Source: Xanthomonas sp. Leaf131
GTDB lineage: Bacteria > Pseudomonadota > Gammaproteobacteria > Xanthomonadales > Xanthomonadaceae
Direction: 5' to 3'
NCBI RefSeq assembly: GCF_001423495.1
Contig: NZ_LMOG01000005.1
Location: 372,430-436,429 of the forward strand
Length of the DNA: 64,000 nt
Shown: positions 1 to 8,238 of the stretch, piece after piece
Numbering within the stretch: position 1 is the stretch's first letter
How the letters are laid out: each line of letters starts with the position of its first letter
The notes under the pieces: model-generated
The model's input: the letters and a program-made list of their open reading frames with translations, nothing else
Databases searched by the model: none
What the model was told of the DNA's origin: nothing
Position numbers and translations under genes: made by a program

Positions 1-81
1 GGACACGCTGCAAGTACGTCCTTGTAAGCTCTTACGCGGCATCCATGCCGCGTAAGGTCCTGCGACGGTGGGCGGGCAAGG
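1..81 (-). repeat. Intergenic repeat subfamily A, copy truncated by window edge
   Basis: Reads GGACACGCTGCAAG, then a palindromic stem ACGCGGCATCCATGCCGCGT, then GGTCCTGCGACGG and an arm GGTGGGCGGGCAAGG. The same unit occurs at 181-258, 17736-17838 and twice at 23488-23633. Bases 1-104 and about 180-280 match over nearly their full length, so roughly 100 bp including the flank was duplicated. No coding potential is apparent. Confidence 0.85.
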
Positions 82-139
82 ACCAGTGGAGAGACGGTCG
101 GTGTGCATGTTTTTAACAAAGCAACCGACTTACTGTCTG

Positions 140-258
140 GTGCGGTGTCCTCACCGATTGCGGGACCGTGTGGCGGCATGGACGCTGCAAGTACGTCCTT
201 GTAAGCTCTTACGCGGCATCCATGCCGCGTAAGGTCCCGCGACGGTGGGCGGGCAAGG
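140..258 (-). repeat. Chimeric repeat: half of subfamily B joined to a full subfamily A unit
   Basis: Bases 140-180 (GGTGCGGTGTCCTC... to GTGTGGCGGCATGG) match the reverse complement of the subfamily B unit seen intact at 23161-23248. At the central stem the sequence switches to subfamily A (CGCTGCAAGTACG...) and continues as an A unit to 258. The join lies in the GCGGCAT stem that both subfamilies share. The rest of 1-430 holds no gene I can support. Confidence 0.75.
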
Positions 259-430
259 ACCAGTGGAGATGGTCGGTGTGCAGGGTTGCGAGCACTGTAT
301 GCAGCGCGGCCGTCTGATGAGGTGCGGTCCGATCAGGCACCTCCGATCCGATCACTGTCGCTGCCATTGACGACGTCACTTCACTCGTCAACGAAGGCGA
401 GTTTGTCTGATGCCGTGTTGTCAGCCGGCC

Positions 431-1801
431 TCAGCCGCCGTAACGCGCCTTAAGCATCGCGTACGCCGAGCGCAACGCCAATGCTTCGCCACCGGCCGGG
501 CGGCCGGGGCGGTCGCTGTCGTTCCAGGCGTACACGTCCAGATGCGCCCACAGCTGGCCGGGTGCGACAAAGCGCTCCAGATACAACGCGGCGGTGACGG
601 CGCCGGCCATGCGTGAGCCGGCGTTGGCCATGTCGGCCACGTGGCTATTGAGATAACGCAGATACGGGCGCCACAGCGGCATGCGCCAGACCGGGTCGCG
701 GGTCTGCTCACCGGCGCTGATCCAGGCCTGCGCCAGGGCATCGTCGTTGGCGAACAGCGCGGGTAGGTCCGGGCCCAGCGCGATGCGTGCGGCACCGGTG
801 AGCGTGGCAAAATCCAGGATCAGATCGGGGCGTTGTTCGGTGGCATAGCTCAGCGCATCGCACAGCACCAGGCGGCCTTCGGCATCGGTGTTGTCCACCT
901 CCACGGTGACGCCGGCGCGGGTGGTGATGACTTCGCCGGGACGGAACGCATCCGGGCCAACGGCGTTTTCCACTGCAGGAATCAGCAAGGTCAGCCGCAC
1001 CGGCAACTGCTGCGCCATCACCAGGCCGGCCAGCGCCAGCGCGTGCGCGGCACCGCCCATGTCTTTTTTCATGTTGCGCATGCCGTCGGCCGGCTTCAGA
1101 TCCAGCCCGCCGGTATCGAAGCACACGCCCTTGCCGACCAACACCAGATGCGGATGCTCGGCCGCACCCCAACGCAGCGCGATCAAGCGCGGCGCGCGAT
1201 GCGAGGCGCGTCCCACTGCATGGATGGTGGGGAAGTTCTGCGCCAGCAACTGCTCGCCGACGATCGCCTCGACCTGCGCCCCATGCGTTTGCGCCAGTGC
1301 GCGCGCGGCATCTTCCAGCTGCTGCGGGCCCATGTCTTCGGTGGGCGTATTGACCCAATCGCGCACGCGCACGCAGGCCTCGATCAAGGCGCGGGTTTCC
1401 GCCGATGGCGTGGCCGCCAGTTCGGCCGGTGCACGCGGCACCTTGCGATAGCGCGAGAAGCGGTACGCGCCCAATCCCCAGCCCAGGTGCAGCAGCGCCT
1501 GTTCGGCATCGCTCAGCGCGCTGGCCAGCGTCCAGCGACTGGCCTGCGGCAACGCCAACGGCGCGTGCGCGTAGGCGTAGGCATCGGCGCGGTCGCCGAC
1601 ACCGAGGATTGCCCCGGCCAGTCCGTTTTCGCCCGGCAACAACAACACGCTGCCCTGCGTTGCATCGAAGCGCTGCGCTTGCGCCCACGCCAATACCCGC
1701 GTGGGCTGCTCGGCGCACCACCCTGCAAAGCTCGCGCGGTCGAGCACATACAGCGGTAGCGCGGCGGCGTTGGGATCGATGAAACCGGTGAGCTGCGACA
1801 T
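431..1801 (-). CDS. Leucyl aminopeptidase family protein (M17 metallopeptidase)
   Basis: Probable cytosolic two-metal exopeptidase of about 456 residues that removes N-terminal amino acids. The C-terminal catalytic half carries the M17 signature NTDAEGRLVL and the metal/substrate segment VGKGVCFDTGGLDLKP, including the Lys and Asp ligands. The N-terminal third is divergent, as is usual for PepB/PepA-like paralogues. I chose the ATG at 1801 because AAGGA lies six bases upstream; an in-frame extension to 1825 has no such support. The next gene upstream (HAD hydrolase) is on the same strand 43 bp away, so the two may be co-transcribed. The family is clear; the peptide substrate is not. Confidence 0.88.
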   Translation of the reverse strand: MSQLTGFIDPNAAALPLYVLDRASFAGWCAEQPTRVLAWAQAQRFDATQGSVLLLPGENGLAGAILGVGDRADAYAYAHAPLALPQASRWTLASALSDAEQALLHLGWGLGAYRFSRYRKVPRAPAELAATPSAETRALIEACVRVRDWVNTPTEDMGPQQLEDAARALAQTHGAQVEAIVGEQLLAQNFPTIHAVGRASHRAPRLIALRWGAAEHPHLVLVGKGVCFDTGGLDLKPADGMRNMKKDMGGAAHALALAGLVMAQQLPVRLTLLIPAVENAVGPDAFRPGEVITTRAGVTVEVDNTDAEGRLVLCDALSYATEQRPDLILDFATLTGAARIALGPDLPALFANDDALAQAWISAGEQTRDPVWRMPLWRPYLRYLNSHVADMANAGSRMAGAVTAALYLERFVAPGQLWAHLDVYAWNDSDRPGRPAGGEALALRSAYAMLKARYGG

Positions 1802-1844
1802 GGAAATCCTTGAATGCGGCGCCACGCGCCGAGCGAAAAGTGGC

Positions 1845-2582
1845 TCAGGCGGGTATGCGGATGCCAGCGTGGGTGTCGCCTGGATGCGGTTGCTGTGCGT
1901 CCAGCCAATCGGCCAGCCCGGTCATGGAGTCGAACTCCAGATCCGGCTGCTGGGTGGGGTGCGACCATTGCGCACCGTCGCGATTGATCCAGCATGCACG
2001 CAAGCCGGCATCCAGCGCGCCAAGCACGTCCATGCGCACATGGTCGCCCACATGCAGCACCTGCGCCGGCGGTAGCTCCAGCCGCGCGCACGCAGCCAGG
2101 AAGATGCTCGGGTCGGGTTTTGCACTGCCGTGCTCGCGCGAGCCCAGCTGAAACGCAAAGTGGTGCATCAGGCCGATGCGCTGCAGATCGGCATTGCCGT
2201 TGCTGAGCGCCGCCACCGGCACATGTGCGGCGATGCGTGCCAGCGCGTCGAGCGCATCCGGGTAGCATTCCACCTGGTTGCGTGCGGCATAGAACACTTC
2301 ATAGGCCGGTTCCAGCAGCGCCAGATCGCCACCGCTGTCGCGCAGTGCCATTTCCAGCGTCAACCGCCGCAGCGCGCTGAGGTCGTGATGCAGGTGCGGG
2401 TTATCGGCAAAGCTGCGCTCGCGCAGTTCGCGCATCGCCTCCACCGGAAACCGTTCGGCAGTGACCGGGCTGTGCTCGCGCATCCAGTCGTACAACACCT
2501 GATCGATCCGCGCCCCGATCGGCGCAAAGGGCCACAACGTGTCGTCGAGGTCGAGGGTGATGGCGCTGATGTGGAAGCTCAT
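1845..2582 (-). CDS. HAD-superfamily hydrolase, YjjG-like
   Basis: A 245-residue haloacid-dehalogenase-type phosphatase. The N-terminal motif I is DLDDTLWPF, with the nucleophile Asp and acid/base Asp two residues later. Motif II is the ALSNGN segment, and motif III/IV is the KPDPSIF...HVGDHVRMDVLGA stretch. The helical cap between motifs I and II suggests a type C1 enzyme acting on small phosphates or nucleotides. Order and strand suggest possible co-transcription with the downstream aminopeptidase gene. A hairpin repeat (2597-2698) sits directly upstream and fills the gap to the permease gene. The physiological substrate cannot be read from sequence. Confidence 0.85.
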   Translation of the reverse strand: MSFHISAITLDLDDTLWPFAPIGARIDQVLYDWMREHSPVTAERFPVEAMRELRERSFADNPHLHHDLSALRRLTLEMALRDSGGDLALLEPAYEVFYAARNQVECYPDALDALARIAAHVPVAALSNGNADLQRIGLMHHFAFQLGSREHGSAKPDPSIFLAACARLELPPAQVLHVGDHVRMDVLGALDAGLRACWINRDGAQWSHPTQQPDLEFDSMTGLADWLDAQQPHPGDTHAGIRIPA

Positions 2583-2596
2583 CGCGAGATTGTAAT

Positions 2597-2698
2597 GCCG
2601 GGAATGGGGAGTCGGGAATCGAGAATGGTAAAGCGGCGCCCCTGCGGGCTGCGCGACTAGCTCTTGCGATTCCCGATTCCCAACTCCCCATTCCCGGC
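2597..2698. repeat. Long inverted repeat (family C) between HAD and permease genes
   Basis: Arms of about 30 bp, GCCGGGAATGGGGAGT... and its near-perfect inverse ...CTCCCCATTCCCGGC, flank a GC-rich loop (GGCGCCCCTGCGGGCTGCGC). The right edge coincides with the stop codon of the permease gene, so the element abuts coding sequence on one side and lies 14 bp from the HAD start on the other. A related copy fills the pyrE/xth intergenic space at 60301-60413, and a fragment occurs near 54485-54500. It could form a strong stem in RNA. Confidence 0.85.
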
Positions 2699-3804
2699 TA
2701 CTCCAGCAGCTTGGCCCAGCGCTGCATCCCCTCCACCCGGCTCAGCACCATCTTGATGCAGACCAGCAGCGGCACCGCCAGCAACAGGCCAACCATGCCC
2801 CACAGCCAGCCGAACAGCATCAGCGCCAGGATCAGCATCAACGGCGAGATCGCCATGCGCCGGCCCAGCACGATCGGGGTCACCACCTGGCCTTCGATCG
2901 TGTGCAGCGCCAGATACAGGATGGCCGGCAGCAGCGACGACAAGGTGGTGCGGAATTCGACAAAGCCCATCAGCAGCATCAGCATCACGCCGATCAGCGG
3001 ACCCACATACGGAGCGAAGTTGAGCAGCGCCACCACCGTGCCCCACAACAAGGCTTCGGGCAGCGGAATCTGCAGCACATACAGAATTCCCGCAAATACC
3101 AGGCCCACCAGCGTATTGATCACGCTGATGGTGAGCACGTAGCGCGAGACCTCGCGTTCGATGTCCAGCATGATTTCAGTGGTGAAGCGTTGTTGCTGTC
3201 GATTGGGCAGCAAGGCAATCGCATGCCGCTGGAGGCTTTCGCCATAGACCATGAAGAAAAATGTCAGCAGCACCACCGCCAAGACCGAGGCCGCCAGCTT
3301 CGGCGTGCGCACCAGTGCCTTGTACGGGTCGTCCATCTGCGTGCGCACGAGCTGCACATTGCGCTGGCCTTCGCCACCGGCCGCGCGTGCAAAATTTTCC
3401 GCCGCTTGATTGGCTTGCATCACCGGTTTGGCGAGATCGCGCACATCGCGCGCGATCTGCCGCATCTGCCGCGGTGCCTGCTGTACCCATTCGGCCGCCG
3501 GGCCTGCCAGCTGCGCGGCCAACGCCACGGTACCGGCAAGACCCAGGCATAACACCAGCAAGGCACCAAGAAAGCGTGGAATGTAGAGCTTGCGCAATCC
3601 GCGCAGGATGGGATTGCCGATCAATGCGAAGAACGCCGCCAGCATTACCGGCAGGATGATCGTCTGCGCGGCCCACAAGGTGTAACCCACTGCAAGCGTG
3701 GCCAACACCACCAGCGAGGCCGGCGCACGTGGACGCGGTGCCGGGGGAGGTGGGAGCGAGTCTGCCGGGACGGCAGCATCCAATGAATCGATGGGAAGAG
3801 ACAT
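2698..3804 (-). CDS. AI-2E family transporter (PerM/YdiK-like permease)
   Basis: A 368-residue polytopic inner-membrane protein with about eight hydrophobic segments arranged as in the AI-2E exporter family: two N-terminal pairs, a long amphipathic central stretch rich in Gln and Ala (about residues 100-180), then four C-terminal helices. The conserved family segment GTVVALLNFAPYVGPLIG is present. Family members export signalling molecules or act as Na+/H+ antiporters, so the substrate is open. The start was placed at MSLPIDSLDAAVP. An upstream in-frame ATG at 3867 adds 21 unlikely residues. It is transcribed towards the HAD gene with a hairpin repeat in between. Confidence 0.85.
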   Translation of the reverse strand: MSLPIDSLDAAVPADSLPPPPAPRPRAPASLVVLATLAVGYTLWAAQTIILPVMLAAFFALIGNPILRGLRKLYIPRFLGALLVLCLGLAGTVALAAQLAGPAAEWVQQAPRQMRQIARDVRDLAKPVMQANQAAENFARAAGGEGQRNVQLVRTQMDDPYKALVRTPKLAASVLAVVLLTFFFMVYGESLQRHAIALLPNRQQQRFTTEIMLDIEREVSRYVLTISVINTLVGLVFAGILYVLQIPLPEALLWGTVVALLNFAPYVGPLIGVMLMLLMGFVEFRTTLSSLLPAILYLALHTIEGQVVTPIVLGRRMAISPLMLILALMLFGWLWGMVGLLLAVPLLVCIKMVLSRVEGMQRWAKLLE

Positions 3805-3974
3805 GCGCGCCCTGGCAGCAGACTGGCGTGCTGCCAGCGGTGCGCCATTATCGGCAGAACGCGTCAACAGTGCGCACAGAGTTTGTGCGCATCACGTCAG
3901 TATCCAAACGTGGGTGGCGGCCTCGGCCGCAGGGGAAACAGGCCGATGTCAGCAGTGCGCCGACATCGCAGCAA

Positions 3975-4358
3975 TTACGCCGCGCGGTCTACCGGCACCT
4001 GCACGACCGTCACCGGTGGGTCGGCAGCGACCTCTTCGGCGTTGTCGGCGGCACGTTCGGCCTGTTCGGAGGCTTCCTGCGCCTGATGCGCCGTGAACAG
4101 CGCAGAGATCGTGCTGATCATCTGCAAAATCTTGGGAATGCCGCCCAGCTTGCCGGCAATGCTGCCCAGCGCGGCCTGCGGTTCGTTGCGACCGGTGACA
4201 AAGCCGAGCCCGAAACCCGCCACCATGATGCGCAACGGCGACCATCCGGCATGCCATGCCTGGCGCAATTCGCTCCAATGCAAGCGCGTTTCTTGGGTGC
4301 GCCCTTCCACCAGAGACTCAGCGCGCTCGACGCGCTGACGCAAGCTGCCAAACTTCAT
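3975..4358 (-). CDS. Small membrane-associated protein, YqjK-like position
   Basis: A 127-residue protein with a charged N-terminus, one weakly hydrophobic segment (RIMVAGFGLGFVTGR, about residues 42-57), a second (IPKILQMISTISALF, about 75-90), and an acidic alanine-rich tail. It overlaps the end of the preceding YqjE-like gene by 4 bp, so the two are probably translated together. In enterobacteria the yqjD-yqjE-yqjK order is the same, and I base the YqjK-like label on position rather than clear similarity. It is the third gene of a set reading DUF883 protein, YqjE-like, this protein. The function is unknown; a role at the inner membrane under stress is inferred. Confidence 0.65.
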   Translation of the reverse strand: MKFGSLRQRVERAESLVEGRTQETRLHWSELRQAWHAGWSPLRIMVAGFGLGFVTGRNEPQAALGSIAGKLGGIPKILQMISTISALFTAHQAQEASEQAERAADNAEEVAADPPVTVVQVPVDRAA

Positions 4359-4843
4359 GAACGTGCTCCACTGCTGTGCGATGCGGTGGCATCGTCATCG
4401 TCGCTGTTGTCATCGAAGATGCCCAGCTTGATCAACTGACGACGTGTTGCATTCAAACCGGTGTGGTCGAAGTAGAAGAAGACGCGCCACGCTGCGATGC
4501 CGGTCACCAGCAAGCTGGCCAACGCGGTGAAGAACATCGCCTGGAACCACGACAACCCGGCGCGTTGCAGCAAAGCAATGATCGCGCCTGCCAGCAACAA
4601 CCACGATGACGCGCCAAACACCACGGCAACGCATGCCCAGGCCAACCCACGCCCGAATGCGCTGCGTGCGAGTTGTAGATCGGCCGACACCAGCCGGCGT
4701 AACGCGCGGCTGGTGTCCTTGGCCGAGCCCAGCGTCGCACGACCGGCAGCACCGACCGCACGTACGCTTTCGTCCAGTCCTGGCGTTTCCGAACGCGCGT
4801 TGGGCGCGTCGGATGCTCCAGCTGTAGAGGCCTGATCGCTCAC
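4355..4843 (-). CDS. Phage-holin-superfamily membrane protein (YqjE-like)
   Basis: A 162-residue protein with an N-terminal hydrophilic region, then two transmembrane helices (GLAWACVAVVFGASSWLLLAG, and about residues 98-122 ending in WRVFFYF), followed by a cytosolic tail ending in acidic repeats (DDNSDDDDAT). This matches the Phage_holin_3_6/YqjE family, which despite the name is a widespread inner-membrane protein and not a lysis holin. It sits 3 bp downstream of the DUF883 gene and overlaps the following gene. No lysis genes are nearby, which argues against a phage role. Confidence 0.75.
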   Translation of the reverse strand: MSDQASTAGASDAPNARSETPGLDESVRAVGAAGRATLGSAKDTSRALRRLVSADLQLARSAFGRGLAWACVAVVFGASSWLLLAGAIIALLQRAGLSWFQAMFFTALASLLVTGIAAWRVFFYFDHTGLNATRRQLIKLGIFDDNSDDDDATASHSSGARS

Positions 4844-4846
4844 GAC

Positions 4847-5209
4847 TTAGTTGTCGTTGCTGCGCGCGAGCTTGGCAATGATCCAGCCAGTCGCAAAGGC
4901 GACGCCGAAGGCAGCCAGCGGGCGCTCGCGGATCAGATCGGTCGCGCTTTCCAGCAGGTCGTTGCCCTTGCTGACCAGCACGTCGAGCTGCTCTTTGGCA
5001 GCGGCGCCACCGAACTCTGCAGCCGCCATGCCGGCCAGTGCGGTGTCGGACAGTTCTGCCTTGACGTTGGCGCGACCGAGCTTGAGCTCATCGCCTGCAG
5101 CGCTGGTGGCACCCTTGACGGCTTCGCCGGCGGCGCTGGCAGCAGACTTCAGGTGGGTGCTGGCTTCGCTCAGATTCTCTTTCAGCTGATCGGTATTGGT
5201 GGGGCTCAT
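4847..5209 (-). CDS. DUF883/ElaB-YqjD family inner-membrane protein
   Basis: A 120-residue protein. It has an Ala/Lys/Glu-rich amphipathic helix, then a single C-terminal membrane helix (AAFGVAFATGWIIAKL) ending in basic residues, preceded by the family signature LIRERPLAAFGVA. E. coli YqjD, ElaB and YgaM are stationary-phase proteins that anchor ribosomes to the membrane through the same architecture. The start at MSPTNTDQLK is set by a strong AAGGAG seven bases upstream; an ATG at 5245 lacks one. It is the first gene of the three-gene membrane cluster reaching to 3975. Confidence 0.82.
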   Translation of the reverse strand: MSPTNTDQLKENLSEASTHLKSAASAAGEAVKGATSAAGDELKLGRANVKAELSDTALAGMAAAEFGGAAAKEQLDVLVSKGNDLLESATDLIRERPLAAFGVAFATGWIIAKLARSNDN

Positions 5210-5324
5210 GCGATATCTCCTTCGGTCATTGATGGCAGCCGCCACAGCGTGCGGGCGTGTTGCAGCAATAGCATCGCTGCGGTGTAGGGGGTGTTAGTGG
5301 ACGTGCATCGCAGTGCACGCCACG

Positions 5325-6761
5325 TCAACGCATCAACGCGTCGTATTGCGCGTTGCCGCGCAGGATACGGACGACCAATTGCTGCGGCTTGCGTTGGAAA
5401 TTGGCGCGCCAACTCGCTAAATCGGCAAACTCGCCTACGCTGCTGGCCACGATCACATCGCCGGCGACCAGACCATTGGCCGCTGCGCGACCGCCGCGTT
5501 TGACCTCGCTGACCATCACCCCGGTGATGCCGGATTGGCGCAGCGATTCGGGCAGATCCACGAAGGTGGCACCGCCCATGCGCGGGTCCAGCATGTCGCC
5601 GGTGACGGCGCGGTCCTGTTCTTTCAACGTGGTCTTGAGCTTGAGCGGTTTGCCGTCGCGACGGATCTCCAGCGTCACCGCACTGCCGACCGCTTGCAGG
5701 CCTTCGTAGTTGTGCAGCGCTTCGGCGCTATCCACGCGTTGGTCGTTGGCGGCCACCACTACATCGCCCGGCTGCACGCCTGCGGCGGCCGCTGCGGAAC
5801 CTGGCAAAACGCGCGTCACCAATGCACCGCGCAGCGAATCCACGCCCAGACCCTGCAGCATCTGTTGGGTCAGGTTTTGGGTTTCCAGGCCGAGCGTGCC
5901 GCGTACCACCACGCCCTTGGTCACCAACTGCTCGACGACATTGCGTGCCAGGTTGGAAGGGATCGCCAGGCCCAGCCCGATATTGCCGGCCATGCTGCCT
6001 TGCGGATTGAAACTGGCGGTATTGATGCCGACCAGCTGGCCTTGCAGATTGACCAACGCACCACCGGAATTGCCGGGGTTGATCGAGGCATCGGTCTGGA
6101 TGAAGTTCTGATAGCCCAGCCCGCGGATACCGCTGCGGCCCACCGCCGAGACGATGCCCGAGGTGACTGTCTGGGTGAAGCCGAACGGGTTACCGATCGC
6201 CACCACAAAATCGCCCACACGCAGGTCGTTGCTGTCGGCCAGTTTGATGTCGGTGAGGTTGTCGGCCTTGATGCGGATCAGCGCGATATCGGTATCGGCA
6301 TCGGAGCCGATGAAGTCGGCTTTGAGAGTGCGCCCATCGCCGAGCGTGACCTGCACGTCGTCGGCATTTTCGATGACGTGGTGGTTGGTCAACACGTAGC
6401 CTTTTTGCGCATCGATGATCACGCCCGAGCCGAGCGACTCGTTGATACGGTCCTGCGGCACCTGCGGAAACAAACGGCGCAGGATCGGGTCGTTGAAGAA
6501 CGGGTTGCGCACGCGCACCACTTGCTTGGTGTTGACGCTCACCACCGCCGGCATCGCCTGTTGCAGCATTGGCGCCAGCGACGGCACCGGTTGGCCGGCG
6601 ACGGCTGCCGGCAGCGCAGCGGCAACAGGCAGGGTGAAGGCTGCAGCGCCGGCCGGGGTGGCCTCGGCGCGATTATCCAACCAGGCATTGATGCCGGTCG
6701 CGGCGAATCCGCCGAAGGCGGCAGCCAGGGAAAGTGTCAGCAGGGTGGGCAGCGGTCGCAT
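5325..6761 (-). CDS. Do-family periplasmic serine endoprotease (DegP/DegQ/MucD type)
   Basis: A 478-residue protein with an N-terminal signal sequence or anchor (residues 5-26, LPTLLTLSLAAAFGGF). The trypsin-like domain carries His128 (TNHHV), Asp158 (DTDIAL) and Ser232 (GNSGG), and two PDZ domains follow (about 285-370 and 400-475). These proteases degrade or refold damaged envelope proteins. The LA loop is short, which favours a DegQ/MucD type over DegP. It stands alone: no sigma-E or anti-sigma gene is next to it. The 241 bp before the divergent histone-like gene must hold the promoters of both. The start fits a normal signal peptide. Confidence 0.9.
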   Translation of the reverse strand: MRPLPTLLTLSLAAAFGGFAATGINAWLDNRAEATPAGAAAFTLPVAAALPAAVAGQPVPSLAPMLQQAMPAVVSVNTKQVVRVRNPFFNDPILRRLFPQVPQDRINESLGSGVIIDAQKGYVLTNHHVIENADDVQVTLGDGRTLKADFIGSDADTDIALIRIKADNLTDIKLADSNDLRVGDFVVAIGNPFGFTQTVTSGIVSAVGRSGIRGLGYQNFIQTDASINPGNSGGALVNLQGQLVGINTASFNPQGSMAGNIGLGLAIPSNLARNVVEQLVTKGVVVRGTLGLETQNLTQQMLQGLGVDSLRGALVTRVLPGSAAAAAGVQPGDVVVAANDQRVDSAEALHNYEGLQAVGSAVTLEIRRDGKPLKLKTTLKEQDRAVTGDMLDPRMGGATFVDLPESLRQSGITGVMVSEVKRGGRAAANGLVAGDVIVASSVGEFADLASWRANFQRKPQQLVVRILRGNAQYDALMR

Positions 6762-7002
6762 GCAACGGATTCCGGTTACGCGGTGGAGGAGGAATAGGGC
6801 GTCTGACTGCGTAAATCAAGCTGAACAAGAGTGCCAATGCGCAATTTAACTCCCGGTGAAAGCGCGGCGCATGCCTTGCCGGCCTTGCGTTGACAGCCGC
6901 TTTAGCCCGGCGTAGCGTCCGCTTGATCCGATGCCTGTTCAGCATACGCATGCCGTCGCGCATCGCCCGCGTTTCCAGCACTGACGCCCTTAAGGAGGGT
7001 CT

Positions 7003-7806
7003 ATGAGCAACGGCAATGGTGTGACGGCAACCCTGTCCGACGCCGTCGATAGCGTAAAAAGCACGGCCACCGAACTGACCGAGACCATCGCCAGCACCAC
7101 CAGCGAGGCGGTCGCCAATGTGCAGGACGCAGCCGGTACGGCAGTGGAAGAGGTCAAGACGCGCGTGGCCAAGGCACGCAAGGCAGTGGTCAAGGCCGAA
7201 AAGAGCGTCGTCAAGAAGGCCGGCGAAGCAGCCACTGCGGTGAAGCGCAGCGTGGCCAAGACCAAGCGCTCGCTGGTGTCGACCAAAGACGCTGCCAAGG
7301 ACAAGCTGACCGCGACCAAAGACGCCGCCAAGCAGAAGCTGACCACCACCACCAATGCGGCCAAGCAGAAACTCGCAAGCACCACCGATGCCGCCAAGCA
7401 GAAATTGGCCAGCACCAAGGCCAGCGCCAAGCACAAGCTGGAAACCGCCAAGGCCAACGCCAAGGCCGAAGCCGCTGCACTGACCGCCAAGACTGCCGCC
7501 AAGAGCGCAGCGCGCAAGAGCGCGGTGGCGACGGTCGGTGCGCGTTCGGCGGCGAAGAAGGCTGTGGCCAAGTCGGCTGCCGGCAAAAAGCCGGTTGCCA
7601 AGCCGGTTGCCAAAGCCACTGCCAAAAAGGCAACGGTGGCCAAGCAGACGCCGGCCAAGCAGGCAGCAGTGAAAAAAGCCGTGGCCAAGACCGCCTTGAA
7701 GAAGGTCGCCAAGGTGACCAAGACACCGGCAACGCGCGCAGTGGCCAAGACCACCGCAGCCCGCAAGGCAGTCGGCAAAAAAGTGGCCAAGCGCGTGACG
7801 CGCTGA
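7003..7806 (+). CDS. Histone H1-like Lys/Ala-rich protein
   Basis: A 267-residue protein preceded by a good AAGGAGG eight bases upstream. The first 55 residues are Thr/Ser/Val-rich and only mildly charged. The rest is dominated by Lys and Ala with repeated blocks: residues about 95-155 contain tandem DAAKQKL/KLA(S/T)T units, and the C-terminus carries AKKA/PAKQA/VAKT motifs as in eukaryotic H1 tails and bacterial AlgP/HctB-type proteins. It is probably a nucleoid-associated DNA-binding protein. The degenerate repeats make copy-number change between strains likely. A strong terminator follows at 7864. Confidence 0.8.
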   Translation: MSNGNGVTATLSDAVDSVKSTATELTETIASTTSEAVANVQDAAGTAVEEVKTRVAKARKAVVKAEKSVVKKAGEAATAVKRSVAKTKRSLVSTKDAAKDKLTATKDAAKQKLTTTTNAAKQKLASTTDAAKQKLASTKASAKHKLETAKANAKAEAAALTAKTAAKSAARKSAVATVGARSAAKKAVAKSAAGKKPVAKPVAKATAKKATVAKQTPAKQAAVKKAVAKTALKKVAKVTKTPATRAVAKTTAARKAVGKKVAKRVTR

Positions 7807-7863
7807 TGCCGTAGCGTCAAAACGGCACTGCACGCTGACAACCAGCGGGCACTGCACACTGAC

Positions 7864-7900
7864 AAAAGGCCGGCGCTGTTCGTACAGCGTCGGCCTTTTT
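7864..7900 (+). terminator. Rho-independent terminator after the histone-like gene
   Basis: Stem AAAAGGCCGGCGCTGT / ACAGCGTCGGCCTTTT with a TCGT loop and a run of five T. It is nearly perfect, with one G-T wobble. Confidence 0.92.
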
Positions 7901-8019
7901 CATGGGTTGATCGCTAACGAGGCGATCGCTTTCTTACTACGCTCATGTCATCGGGCAAGTGCCTTGATCTGACATCCGAACCAGATCCAGCAACTGGCGA
8001 GTACCCCTCGCCAAGCGCG

Positions 8020-8238
8020 GGATACCAAGCCCCTCTTCCCTGGGGCGAGAGGGCATCGCTTGCGTGCCATCGGCGCGCGTGCCTTGGAGCGCCCGCGCCG
8101 CAAGCGCGGGCCGGGGCGCGGAGCGGGGGTTGGGGTGAGGTACGGAGGCGAAGCCCACGTCTCATTCCAACGGCACCAGGCTTCGCTCGCACCCTCATCC
8201 GGCGCTACGCGCCACCTTCTCCCGATGGGAGAAGGGAG
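8020..8238. repeat. Composite intergenic hairpin repeat (family D)
   Basis: Contains CCCTCATCCGGCGCTACGCG followed by CCACCTTCTCCCGATGGGAGAAGG. The same two hairpins, inverted, occur at 32430-32480 upstream of speE. A GC-rich segment about 8030-8150 (TCCCTGGGGCGAGAGGG, GGGGTTGGGGTGAGG) resembles the same class of dispersed element. It reaches the stop codon of the DUF3313 lipoprotein gene and may act as its transcript end. I see no gene in 7901-8238. Confidence 0.7.

Noticed and set aside
4355..4843. Phage holin as a sign of a prophage
   Set aside because: The holin-superfamily label is generic (YqjE-like); no endolysin, capsid or integrase genes are nearby.
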